Shown here piece by piece: positions 40,524 to 49,938 of a stretch of DNA of 64,000 nt (the stretch's first letter is position 1; each line of letters starts with the position of its first letter). The position numbers and the translations under genes are program-made. The notes under the pieces are model-generated. The model ran no database searches. It was not told where the DNA came from and worked only from the letters and a program-made list of their open reading frames with translations. Origin of the DNA: Chondrus crispus (taxonomy: Eukaryota; Rhodophyta; Florideophyceae; Gigartinales; Gigartinaceae); assembly GCF_000350225.1 (NCBI RefSeq), contig NW_005178661.1, forward strand, positions 43,812 through 107,811. The letters are read 5' to 3'.

Positions 40524-43500
40524 ATGACTTTCCGTCTCCGCCACCGCGCCTCCTTTTCCACCTCCGCAGTCTCGCATGCTCTTCAACTGCGCATCCCCCG
40601 CGCCTCGGCCGCGCCAGAGTGGAGCTGGACCTGGCCGCTTACCTCACCAGAGCCCCCATCTCCCTCCACCAACGAGGCTCCGCCTCCGCCATGGGTCTCC
40701 GCAGTACGCGTCGTGTCCGCGTCAGACGATGCTTCACACATTGCCTTCGTGTCACGCGATGAAGGCCGCGTCGCTCTCGTATCCCTCACCCCGCGCCCTT
40801 CTTGTGTTCCGCTGCTCTTATCCGTCGACAACAATCCCGCCATTGCTACCTCGGTCTGCTTCCTTTCTCTTTCTCTAGCGGAATCTAACGCCCCAACTAC
40901 ATACGTATGCGTCGGCTACGCCACTGGATATGTCGCCATCTTCTCCACACTCACCTGCGAGCCACTATTTATCACCCGACCTGCCCCCGATCTTCCCATT
41001 CGCCGCCTCCGTCTCTATCCGGCTCTGCAGCTAGCTCCACTCACCCCAGTCTACCCTTCACCTTCCTCAAACGCTGCTCTAGTCGCCATAGTCGGCTGGG
41101 GCGGAACCGTTGTCCAATTCCCGCTGTCAGAGTTAGGTCCTATTGTCTCCCGCGGCAACCCCCCATTCGTCGATCTTCGCGGGGCGGGGTGGACAGTCTG
41201 GAACACAAACGTTCAGCGCGCTGTTCTTGATGTCGCAGCTTGCTCAACAGATCCAGCGTCTATTTGCGATCTCGACCTGCCCCCTGGCCAGGCACCGTTG
41301 CGAATAGTTTGTGCCGGGGTTGCCCCGGCTCTAGCAGCTTACTCGGCTACCAACAGCCCGGCATTTTCTGCCCGTGATGTCGCCAAACGGGCTGCGTCCT
41401 CCATGCTCTCTGTCGCGAAAGGTTTTCTTTTCTCACGCATCACCGGCGAACAAACCGCCCCAAACCCCACCGAAGAGGAAAGGAATGTTGTGACAGGCGC
41501 TGCCCGCTTTATAATTTCATGGGGAAATGACACCACCCCCGCGAATGCATCAATCAACCTTCGTGATGTCCGTGATTCTGCTCGAAAATCGGTCAATGCC
41601 GTTTTGTCTCGCAGTCGCAAATCCATCGACATCAACGATATTGCCGCTTCATATGGCTTGCGATCCCAAAACTCGCGACCATTAAGTGATTCAGTGCTTC
41701 ATGGAGATCAGACCGCACTCGCGGAGACTGCATTAGACCAGAGCAACTCCGAAAATGCATTTTCATCACAACGAAGTCGTTTTGCTGGGGAAGAGGTAGC
41801 ACTTGCTGCCAAACTGCCCCAAAACGCTAGAGTGGTCGAGCGAATTGCTGCCGCACCTCTCCCTTGCTCTTTGTTGGCCACGTCAGACACATTAGGTCGG
41901 ATTTTCGTCCAGGATTCAAGAGACTTGTGCGTGCTGCGAGTGCTGAAGGGATACCGAGACGCCCACGTTGCCTGGGTTGCCCAGGGAGGTCCATTATTGG
42001 CCATCCTTGCTCCTCGCCTCAACGTCCTTGAGCTTCATAGGCCCCTGGATGTGAAGAGAATAGCTGCCTTTCGCTTGCGACCGGGCTCCATGCTTGTGCA
42101 ATCTGCCATGCATCGCGCGCTTTGCATCTCACCAGACGGACATCTGTACGAGCTAATGCGCTCAAGAAAGAGCGGGGGTGTTGCTGCCGCGGGTATCAAA
42201 GAGGAACAACCCAATGGCAAAGCGGAGGAGTTGGAAACTGCGCATTCGGCAACAGTGAATGGGGTAGAGGATATGACTGAAGCGGTTAGGACCGGGCAGA
42301 GCGGGTCGGTTGTTGACTACGAGTCCTTGCACATGTTTCTAGAGGCCGTGAAGCGAGGGCAAACGAGTGTTGCGGTCGAATGTTTGCAAAATGTCCGCGA
42401 CAGTCGGCAGAAAGTCGCCCACCTCATGACGGCTGTCCTAACTTGCGCTTCATACGTTCGCCCTGAGATTCACATCGCGCTATCCTCCAAGGCCGCCCAG
42501 ATTGCATCAAGCTTGGAAGATCGAGACCTTCTGTCACGTTTTGAGGCTCACAGCCGGCTTGCCGAAGCATACGCAATTGTTTTTGCAGAAATTTTACCTG
42601 AAGGGGCAGTAGCAGAGGAGAACAGTGTGGCTAAGTACGGGAAACAGCTCATGGAAGATGACATAGGGGCCGGCTTACTTGAGTTTGCAGTTGAGGCAAT
42701 GAAGGGAGATGCCTCGCCTGCTAACGTCAGCGGAAAGAGAACGCGATCCTCGAAAGAAGAGGGGAACATGCTCACCTGCGAGAGATTTATTCTGTCTCAT
42801 GCATTACATCCTTCTATGGACATCAGAAGCCGGTCAGATTATATCCTGCGGCCAAGGCGAGATATTTCCGAGGCGGAGCAGGTATGGCTTGCAAAGCTGT
42901 ATTTTTCTCGCCTCCTTCACGTTGACTCTGCTGATTTGCCAACAGAAGGCAGAGAACATCCTGCGACGAAAGACGTGTTCCTTGCACTCTCGGAAGTTAT
43001 TGGGTTACAGGAAGCAGAGTTGGCGCACCACTTCGCAATCTTTTTCCTGCACGTTCCCCTTCTTGCACTTTTGAAGACACGTGTAGCGATACACGCCTCT
43101 CCGATACGCTGCGCGATTTCACGCCTGAGAACGGGGTTTTCACAAGAAATAGTTGATCAAGTCTTGATAGAAGAGTGCGAGACAAGTGCCTGCATCCCGA
43201 ATGCTGTTTTACTTACCCGCCTTTGCGTCATTCATGAACGACGCCGGTCAGATGGGAACGATGCCCTATTCCTGGCGTCTTTGGACAGACTAGAGGAAGT
43301 ATTGCTCTTTCGGAAACTCATCGCAGGATCGAAAATTCCACCTGCAGTTTACGAAAAGTTTACGGCGCGCGGGTGCTCGGGGGCACTAGGAGATGCGGAA
43401 CGACATGCGGTCACAAGCTTGATCGAGTGGCACGAATTTGATCGTGCTGCAAAAATTTTGATCCGTCTTGACGAGTCTAGACGTGGACATAAGCTTGCTT

Positions 43501-44483
43501 GGCAAGAATCTGCATCTGTCAGCGAAGCGGCACTTCTGGCTTGCCGAAAGAAGGCCGTCAGCGTCATCACAGACGCTGGACGGGAAGTTATCCCTGAAAA
43601 CGTTGTTTCTTGGATATTGAGTGTGGAAGTCGACGAAGACCAATCACATTGGATTCAATTGATCAATGAACAAAGGGAAACGGTTTTGCGGAAACTGCGG
43701 TCTGTTCTTCTAAGCGCACACCAATACTTTTCAGATTCATCGGTCGATGCTGTTCGTTGTCTCCAATTGGCAGAAGCTATGTCCGCACTGATTGAGTTGG
43801 AGATAAACTGGCACACAAAGAGTAAAGCTTCTGCAACAGGACCACACGAGAATCCTGAATCTGTGGCGGAGTCGGGAAATCAACGGCCGAAACGAGATTC
43901 ATCCACTATGGGTGAGAGCAAGGACTTTGGAAGTCGCCAAAATGCAATAATTGACCACGTCAATACCGATGAAACGCAGCGCAGTTCCCCCATCAATAAT
44001 GCAGAGGAAAGCAACGAAGTGTGCGAGATTGTCGAGGAAACACGAATGCACACTTCGGAAGCTAGTCTAATCACAACCAATGAATTGGAGAGGGACAGAC
44101 TAGGAAGGACGGGAACGCAAGGGAAAGGTGATTTCTTCAGTGGTGAAGGTCCATCTACAGCGGCTGAAGGCACGTCCCACGTTCATCCGTTTGCAATACC
44201 AACACTAGAGAACACGGGACTTGATGACGATGCCCTGGACCCCGTTCCCACTTTGTCAGATGGTTCAGATCGCATGGAAGATTTGCCAGACACGCGCGCG
44301 AAAGTCCCAAAGGGTTCCTCAGGAGCAGAGATCGATCGCAGGGTCCGCGAGGATACCCAAAACAATGATAGCGACGAGGACGATGACATGTTTTTCGATG
44401 CCGCGTCACGACAAGCCTCCGACCTATTGGCTGCAGACGAAAATAATGATGCAGCCATGGTTCCTGAAATCGCAGACAACTAA
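40524..44483 (+). CDS. RAB3GAP2: Rab3 GTPase-activating protein non-catalytic subunit
   Basis: 1319 residues, intronless. RAB3GAP2 partners RAB3GAP1; the pair acts on Rab3 as GAP and on Rab18 as exchange factor at ER and lipid droplets. N-terminal beta-propeller strands are visible: AFVSRDEGRVALVSLTPRP, TYVCVGYATGYVAIFSTLTC and VAIVGWGGTVVQFPLSELG. The best family block is LATSDTLGRIFVQDSR followed by VLRVLKGYRDAHVAWV and LLAILAPRLNVLELHRPLDV, which matches the RAB3GAP2 'GRV.L.D...........WKGYRDAQ..W' region. The middle is helical. The C-terminal 300 residues are acidic and disordered (DSDEDDDMFFDAASRQ). No catalytic GAP subunit is in the window. Confidence 0.8.
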   Translation: MTFRLRHRASFSTSAVSHALQLRIPRASAAPEWSWTWPLTSPEPPSPSTNEAPPPPWVSAVRVVSASDDASHIAFVSRDEGRVALVSLTPRPSCVPLLLSVDNNPAIATSVCFLSLSLAESNAPTTYVCVGYATGYVAIFSTLTCEPLFITRPAPDLPIRRLRLYPALQLAPLTPVYPSPSSNAALVAIVGWGGTVVQFPLSELGPIVSRGNPPFVDLRGAGWTVWNTNVQRAVLDVAACSTDPASICDLDLPPGQAPLRIVCAGVAPALAAYSATNSPAFSARDVAKRAASSMLSVAKGFLFSRITGEQTAPNPTEEERNVVTGAARFIISWGNDTTPANASINLRDVRDSARKSVNAVLSRSRKSIDINDIAASYGLRSQNSRPLSDSVLHGDQTALAETALDQSNSENAFSSQRSRFAGEEVALAAKLPQNARVVERIAAAPLPCSLLATSDTLGRIFVQDSRDLCVLRVLKGYRDAHVAWVAQGGPLLAILAPRLNVLELHRPLDVKRIAAFRLRPGSMLVQSAMHRALCISPDGHLYELMRSRKSGGVAAAGIKEEQPNGKAEELETAHSATVNGVEDMTEAVRTGQSGSVVDYESLHMFLEAVKRGQTSVAVECLQNVRDSRQKVAHLMTAVLTCASYVRPEIHIALSSKAAQIASSLEDRDLLSRFEAHSRLAEAYAIVFAEILPEGAVAEENSVAKYGKQLMEDDIGAGLLEFAVEAMKGDASPANVSGKRTRSSKEEGNMLTCERFILSHALHPSMDIRSRSDYILRPRRDISEAEQVWLAKLYFSRLLHVDSADLPTEGREHPATKDVFLALSEVIGLQEAELAHHFAIFFLHVPLLALLKTRVAIHASPIRCAISRLRTGFSQEIVDQVLIEECETSACIPNAVLLTRLCVIHERRRSDGNDALFLASLDRLEEVLLFRKLIAGSKIPPAVYEKFTARGCSGALGDAERHAVTSLIEWHEFDRAAKILIRLDESRRGHKLAWQESASVSEAALLACRKKAVSVITDAGREVIPENVVSWILSVEVDEDQSHWIQLINEQRETVLRKLRSVLLSAHQYFSDSSVDAVRCLQLAEAMSALIELEINWHTKSKASATGPHENPESVAESGNQRPKRDSSTMGESKDFGSRQNAIIDHVNTDETQRSSPINNAEESNEVCEIVEETRMHTSEASLITTNELERDRLGRTGTQGKGDFFSGEGPSTAAEGTSHVHPFAIPTLENTGLDDDALDPVPTLSDGSDRMEDLPDTRAKVPKGSSGAEIDRRVREDTQNNDSDEDDDMFFDAASRQASDLLAADENNDAAMVPEIADN

Positions 44484-44615
44484 CTTACTAACTCTAACTT
44501 AAGACATACAAAGATAGTTCCAGAATAGGCACGAAGCCCACGGCTCCGCTTCGCAATCAAACGAGATGTGGTCGAACGCGGGTTGCTTGTCCAAAAGAGT
44601 GTATTACACGGCCTT

Positions 44616-45548
44616 CTATGACGCGGGCGTAGATACTCGTTGCTTCAAAATGGATTCAGCGATGCTCATGTCCTCCGGCGTAGTTAGCTTGATATTAGTA
44701 TATTCACCCTTCGTGATTTTCACTGGTTCACCGAGACACTCAACAATAGAAACGTCATCGGTGACGTCGAGGTTCTCCGCTTTAACTTTCTGAAACCCTT
44801 TCCTGAGCAAGGGCGGTTTAATGACCTGCGGAGTCTGAATCTCCCACAATCGCTTTCTCGGGATCGTCCTGAGCACAAAGCTACCATCCTCGCTCTCCTT
44901 AATCGTCGCCTTAGATGGGACTCCCAAAACCGCCGCACCATGTATCATGGCGTCCCGAAGCACGTCTCTGACGTTATCCTCGGTGACAAGCGGTCTCGCA
45001 GCGTCATGCACGCACACTAGGGAGGCGTCAGGCGGGACGCGCTGCAGGCCGTTGAACACGGAATCCTGGCGTTCCTCCCCCGGGTCCGCGAAGACCAGCC
45101 TCTGCTGCAGCCCATCCGCAAGTGCGGAAAACGCATGGCGATGCTGGCGGTCGACGACGACGACCAGCTGCGACACCTCCGGCATGTTGGCGAAGAGCAG
45201 CAGCGAGTGCTCGACGACGGACATGCCCGCCAGAGGGAGGAACTGCTTCGGGCGGTCGGCCTTCATGCGCGAGCCGGTGCCGCCCGCCAGCAGAATGACG
45301 GAAACGTCGCGCAAGGGTGTGGCGGGGGAGGCGGAGGCGCGTGCGGAGGCGGCGTTGAGGCGGGGATGCAGGTGGCGGGGGGAGCGGAGGAAGGGCTTCG
45401 GCAGGAAGGGCTTCGGCAGGAAGGGCTTCGGCAGGAAGGGCTTCGGCAGGAAGGGCCTTGGCAGGAAGGAGGTCGGGGTGAGGGGGAGACAGCGCGGCGA
45501 TCGCCGTAGGGTGGGGGCGGGCGCCAGGGCGAAGCACGGGGTTGCCAT
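44616..45548 (-). CDS. ispD: IspD, MEP cytidylyltransferase, plastid
   Basis: 310 residues. It transfers CMP from CTP to 2-C-methyl-D-erythritol 4-phosphate in the plastid MEP pathway for isoprenoid precursors. The catalytic domain starts at about 82: VSVILLAGGTGSRMKADRPK (nucleotide-binding glycine-rich loop with Arg and Lys), then RQDSVFNGL, VCVHDAARPLV, GVPSKATIKE, WEIQTPQVI, and DVTDDVSIVECLGEPVKI plus NIKLTTPEDM at the end. The first 80 residues are a plastid leader (MATPCFALAPAPTLRRSPRC) that contains five repeats of about FLPKP encoded by a 15-bp tandem repeat. It converges on RAB3GAP2 with 132 bp between stops. Confidence 0.94.
   Translation of the reverse strand: MATPCFALAPAPTLRRSPRCLPLTPTSFLPRPFLPKPFLPKPFLPKPFLPKPFLRSPRHLHPRLNAASARASASPATPLRDVSVILLAGGTGSRMKADRPKQFLPLAGMSVVEHSLLLFANMPEVSQLVVVVDRQHRHAFSALADGLQQRLVFADPGEERQDSVFNGLQRVPPDASLVCVHDAARPLVTEDNVRDVLRDAMIHGAAVLGVPSKATIKESEDGSFVLRTIPRKRLWEIQTPQVIKPPLLRKGFQKVKAENLDVTDDVSIVECLGEPVKITKGEYTNIKLTTPEDMSIAESILKQRVSTPAS
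45391..45465. repeat. 15-bp tandem repeat, 5 copies
   Basis: Four identical copies of AAGGGCTTCGGCAGG on the plus strand followed by one variant (AAGGGCCTTGGCAGG). The unit is a multiple of three and encodes the repeated FLPKP peptide in the IspD leader, so copy-number change keeps frame. Confidence 0.97.
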
Positions 45549-46124
45549 CGCTGCACTCGTGCGAAGAGGTTTTGGGCGGAGAGGTACTCAAGAAGAAGGC
45601 GAGCGGGAACGGGAATGGATGGGGTAAATGAGAGGATTTGGTCGGAGAGATTTGAGGAGATGTGGTGCTCTCATACAGTGTGGCAAACAGTATGATAGAG
45701 ATAGCAGCCGTCATTGCGTATGAAGGGTTGAGATACAGTACCAATTGGTATCATACAGTAGGCGCAACGTCAAGGATCAACAAAGCAAAGAAAAGGGAAA
45801 GTCTGAAATTGGCAGGCTGCTGCGGAAATCGGCAAAATCAGGACGGATCAAATATTTTATCTCTTTTCCCAGCTTTCGTGTCTCTGCTTACACCCACAGC
45901 ACGTGGACAGTGCGACCAAGCTGTCAACGAGACCCATCGAGGGGCACCACCGTCCCGCAATGCCCACAACTGCCTACGCCCTTGCTCAGGATTGCGAGTT
46001 CCTCTTCACTTGGTGATGTGACGTCGCGCGATATGCAAGGCCAAGGCCGTCCGTAGCCGCCCTACAACCCATTTCTTCATCCATCCTTCCACTTCCAGGG
46101 CCGTGTTTCGCATGTCACAAAGGG
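45549..46124. promoter_or_regulatory. shared promoter region IspD/E(z)-2
   Basis: 576 bp between divergent starts. It contains a cluster of ATACAGTA words and the palindrome TACCAATTGGTA around 45665-45760. Function is inferred from position. Confidence 0.35.
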
Positions 46125-48528
46125 ATGGCGACTGCTACCGTAAGCTCAGACAAACAGATCGATACCTCCGTCGTTGCCGAAGCAAGGTGAGTCATGCCCT
46201 ACCCTAATCTATTCACCATTGCTGCACTGCTTGACTCAGACTCTAATATATGTAATGCTCGCATTTGTTCTTCAATCGTTGCTTCTGCACTACTTGCTTT
46301 GCTCCCATTTCAGAGCATTGCAAGATGACTTTCTCTTGGCAAAGGCCGCATACTCCAGAAGAGCTATTTTGACCGCGTTGGCAGACAATATTGAATTCAA
46401 TCTTCATGAATTCCCGACAGAGAAAGATGGGATCATTTCGATCGATCCTCCGTCTGGCAAAGAACAAACAATTGGCCACACCCATCTGAGGAAGAGAAAG
46501 GGAAACAATGCTGCAATATTTTATCGAACGTTATGCTCTATATCCGCGCTGGAATTACCCCGACGACATCCTGTTATCATTCCTTTGTTCGAACAACTGC
46601 CTCCCTACACCACATGGGCACCGGTCTACAAAAATTTTCTTATCAAAACCCCCGCCGAGACTTACTTGCCTTTTTTTGGAAACGAGGACGATCATGTCAT
46701 CCTTTCGCACAAAGCTTTGCAAATGATGGAAAAAGAAGAAGCGAAAAAGTGTGCATTAGATATGCCCAGCGACGGCGAGGTCGACGAAGTTTCCGGTTTT
46801 TTCGCCCCTCGTGGCTTTGTCGATGAAATGAGCAGAAATGACACTCTTGCAGACGTGCGCAACAGAGCAGCAGCCCGTCATGTCGTCATGCGCATCATAC
46901 CCAAGTACGGAGAGGGAATAAAAACCGTAAATTCCGTGCGGGATGCTTTGAAGTTGCCAGATATAAAGACAGTTATGGCCCATTTTAAGCTTGCCGAAAG
47001 GCGCTTCGTGGAGGAGCGTAAACAGGAGAAGCTCAAGAAATGCACTGAAATCAAGACAGCTGCTCTCGACCGAGTCTTGCGACATCCAAACAAGTCTGAT
47101 AGACATCCACGGAATACGCCGACATTGAATTCATTGATACATTTTTGTTTTACGTGCCAGGAGTTCATTTGTGACCTCCACGAAGAGCATCGACCAATCC
47201 CTATCCTACCGATCCCAGATGAGTGCCAGAGAATACGTCTCTTGGACATGGGCTTCGGATCACACAAGCCGTGCTCGCAGAGTTGCTTTGCCACAAAAGG
47301 GATCGACCGTTGTCCCCTTGTGGCGCATGAGCAACAGCAATGGGATGATGATGAGGTCGAATTACTTTTCGAGGCTCTCCGCTTATTTGAAAGGGACCCA
47401 TGTTCTTTGGCATTAGTCGTTGGCTCACGGACATGTCGTGAAGTAGCAAGGAAGTTACACACGGACAAAGGACACAGAAGGATGCAGGGTGCCTTCGAAG
47501 CACTGAAAGCAAGTGGAAGAACGAAGGAACATCAGCAACTGCGAGAGCACTTTCAACTCATGGTCAATGCATTAGAAGATCCTCAGGACGATTGTGCGTC
47601 CTCAGAAGGTGACGACGAAATTTTGCTCGCCAATTATAAACGCTCGAGAAGGCAGAGGCGGGGCAGAAGTGAGCGGAATAAGAAAGGGAATAGTCAGACT
47701 GCGAGGAAGAGCACACTAAGTGTAATGGAGAATAGCGAGAACTGGTTCTCTCGCCCTTGCAGCCACGTCGGAGAATGTACAGACACATGCCCGTGTGTTA
47801 AGACTCAGACACAGTGCGAATCCTCTTGCGCCTGCAATGCAAAGCGGTTCTCCGTCTCGGAAAATTTTAATAGAATCACGTCAGTTGGGAATGTATGCAG
47901 AAACGGAGCTGGATTCTGCCGTTGTGTGGGCGGAATGTGTGATCCGGAAGAATGTCCTTGTAGCACCACTCTTGAAAAGACTTGTGATCCACAGCGTTGT
48001 CACTGCGATTGTGGCCTCGGACCGTGGGATAGGCCAATTGGGGAGCGCACGTGTAGAAATCTGCAAGTCTTTGCGCACAAGAAGACTTTCGTCGGACGAT
48101 CCCAGGAAGCAGGATTTGGTTTATTTGCGGGAGAACTATTCAAGAAGGGGGATCTTGTCGGTGTGTACGCTGGGGCTCTGCTACCGGCGGAAATTGTTGA
48201 TGGAAGGAGCGCTGTCGGAGATCTGTCGAACAAAATGTACACCTTTGACATTCGAAATGCGACCGTGGACGGAACGACATTAGGAGCTAAAGTCCGCTTC
48301 ATAAACCACAAGGAAGCTTGGGAGGCGCCAAACTGTCAAGCGTCTGAGATTCGAGTTCGTCGTCATCGGCATCACAGGCTGACTGCATCAAGAACTGTAC
48401 ATCCAGGAGAAGAGTTTTTCTTCGACTACAAGATTGTCGACCCTGGGACACGAGATGACTGCGCCTACTCTTTGCCGCCCTGGTTGGAGGAACGCCGACG
48501 TCCTAAAGCGACGAAGCGGAAGTCCTAA
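46125..48528 (+). CDS. E(z): E(z)-like SET-domain methyltransferase 2
   Basis: Exon 1 is 46125-46186 and exon 2 is 46314-48528 (intron 127 bp, phase 2), giving 758 residues. The junction reads VVAEAR/ALQDDFLLAKAAYS, with no in-frame gap. Family parts: PPYTTWAPVYKNFLIKT with YLPFFGNEDD; FCFTCQEFICDLH; SANT-like LFERDPCSLALVVGSRTCRE; CXC (CPCVKTQTQCESSCACNAKR, CSTTLEKTCDPQRCHCDC); and SET with AGFGLFAGE, GVYAGALL, RFINHKEAWEAPNC and PGEEFFFDYKI. In the SAM/catalytic NHS motif the Ser is Lys, unusual for an active SET enzyme. It is a tandem neighbour of the dynamitin-like gene, 273 bp downstream. Confidence 0.85.
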
Positions 48529-48801
48529 CCGACGTTTTGATGGTACAGCAACTGTAGTAAGGCCTTCTCTAGACACTTTCTTTGATGATTCGGAGCCTTG
48601 ACCAAGGAAGAAATTTTGCAAAGCACAAATAAAAATGGCGGGACACGAACTGAGTCGAGTTTTGTTAAATTAATAGCACGGATCAATTACCAACACCCGC
48701 GTTCCATTCCATTTACCATATGTTTGCGCCTATGCACAGTATTTATACCCCCCGCTGCGTTGATCGCTAAAACGATTTGGTAAGGCGTCTCTATACGCGC
48801 C

Positions 48802-49923
48802 ATGGAGTGGTTTTACAATGAACCTACCAACGAGCCCTCAGTGTTTGAGGGCGATTCGCGCGGGTCAACCTCTACACCCAATGCACGCTCGGCTGATATC
48901 TTCTCCTCGCGCTCAGCGGTTGAGTTGGAACCCAGATCAGAGTGCGATACAGAACCCGAATATTTTGGCTCATCTGATGAGCCGGAAGAAATCTTCGCTC
49001 CTGAAGAGGCCTTTATCAAGTTTTTCACCAGATCCACAGCAGGTCAACCTGGGGCAGATTTTTCCTCGGCTATCTATGCAGAAGCAGCGACCAACGATGT
49101 CCCAAAACATGCTCCTCGTCGCAACCCAGCTGGTGAGTCTCGCAAGGAGTGTATTGCACGCCTCACTGCCGAGCTTGATTCCCTTGAAACACAGACTAGC
49201 ATCAACTCGGCAGAAGCAGCAGACCCACTGGAAGATCTATCAACGCTTCGCGCACAATTAAAAAGAATTGAGGAGGCAGCCAATACTCCCCCCTCTCTTC
49301 TTCTTCGACAGCGACATCCCAGAAAGGATATTACGGATGAAGAGAGTACCAATGTGAGCGCTGGACTCACGATTCAACTTGTTTCACTAGATGTCACAGC
49401 AGTCTCTGTTCTTGAAGGGCGTGTCTCAGCACTGGAGCGTTCAATAGGGCTCACTCATAAAAGCGAGTTCTGCAACGGAAAGGCAATGGCCGACATGTTG
49501 CGCGAAATTCAAGGTCGTGTCGAGTTCGCCACCGACGAAAGCCTCGCAGAGCGGCTGAAGGGGGACGCACGAGAGATTGCTGAAGTTTTACAGAAGGAGC
49601 TGGAAAGCCAGCAGGGTGCCGGCTTTGTGAAATCGGCAACAGTCCTAGAGAAGATGGAGAAATGGGAGCGACTTGCTGACACTGTTCCAATCGTGGTAGA
49701 AAGACTGAGATGCTTCAAAAGGCTGCAGGAAGAAGCAGGACACTTCGTTGCTAGTTTAGCTGCACTGGGAAAGCAGGTGGATTCACTGGCGAAGAGAAGC
49801 GAAATCAACGGAAACTTGATCGCGAATGTATCGAAAAACTTGGAGGCGAATTGTGCTGCAGTACAGACGAATCTCGACATCTTGGAGCGCAAGCTAGCAA
49901 AGCAGATAGATAAGGCAGGATGA
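48802..49923 (+). CDS. DCTN2: dynamitin-like protein (dynactin p50)
   Basis: 373 residues. Dynamitin forms the shoulder of dynactin, the cofactor of cytoplasmic dynein. The N-terminal segment NEPTNEPSVFEGDS matches the conserved 'NEPDVYETSD' start used for binding Arp1. The middle has coiled coil: RKECIARLTAELDSLE and VSVLEGRVSALERSIG (the 'ELEKRLTELE' helix of p50). The C-terminal third, TVLEKMEKWERLADTVPIVV, then ERLRCFKRLQEEAGHF and NVSKNLEANCAAVQTNLDIL, aligns along its length with the p50 tail, including spacing. Identity is modest and rests on eye alignment. It converges with the LON-domain gene, with only 15 bp between stops. Confidence 0.72.
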   Translation: MEWFYNEPTNEPSVFEGDSRGSTSTPNARSADIFSSRSAVELEPRSECDTEPEYFGSSDEPEEIFAPEEAFIKFFTRSTAGQPGADFSSAIYAEAATNDVPKHAPRRNPAGESRKECIARLTAELDSLETQTSINSAEAADPLEDLSTLRAQLKRIEEAANTPPSLLLRQRHPRKDITDEESTNVSAGLTIQLVSLDVTAVSVLEGRVSALERSIGLTHKSEFCNGKAMADMLREIQGRVEFATDESLAERLKGDAREIAEVLQKELESQQGAGFVKSATVLEKMEKWERLADTVPIVVERLRCFKRLQEEAGHFVASLAALGKQVDSLAKRSEINGNLIANVSKNLEANCAAVQTNLDILERKLAKQIDKAG

Positions 49924-49938
49924 TAGATGGCTCAGAGC

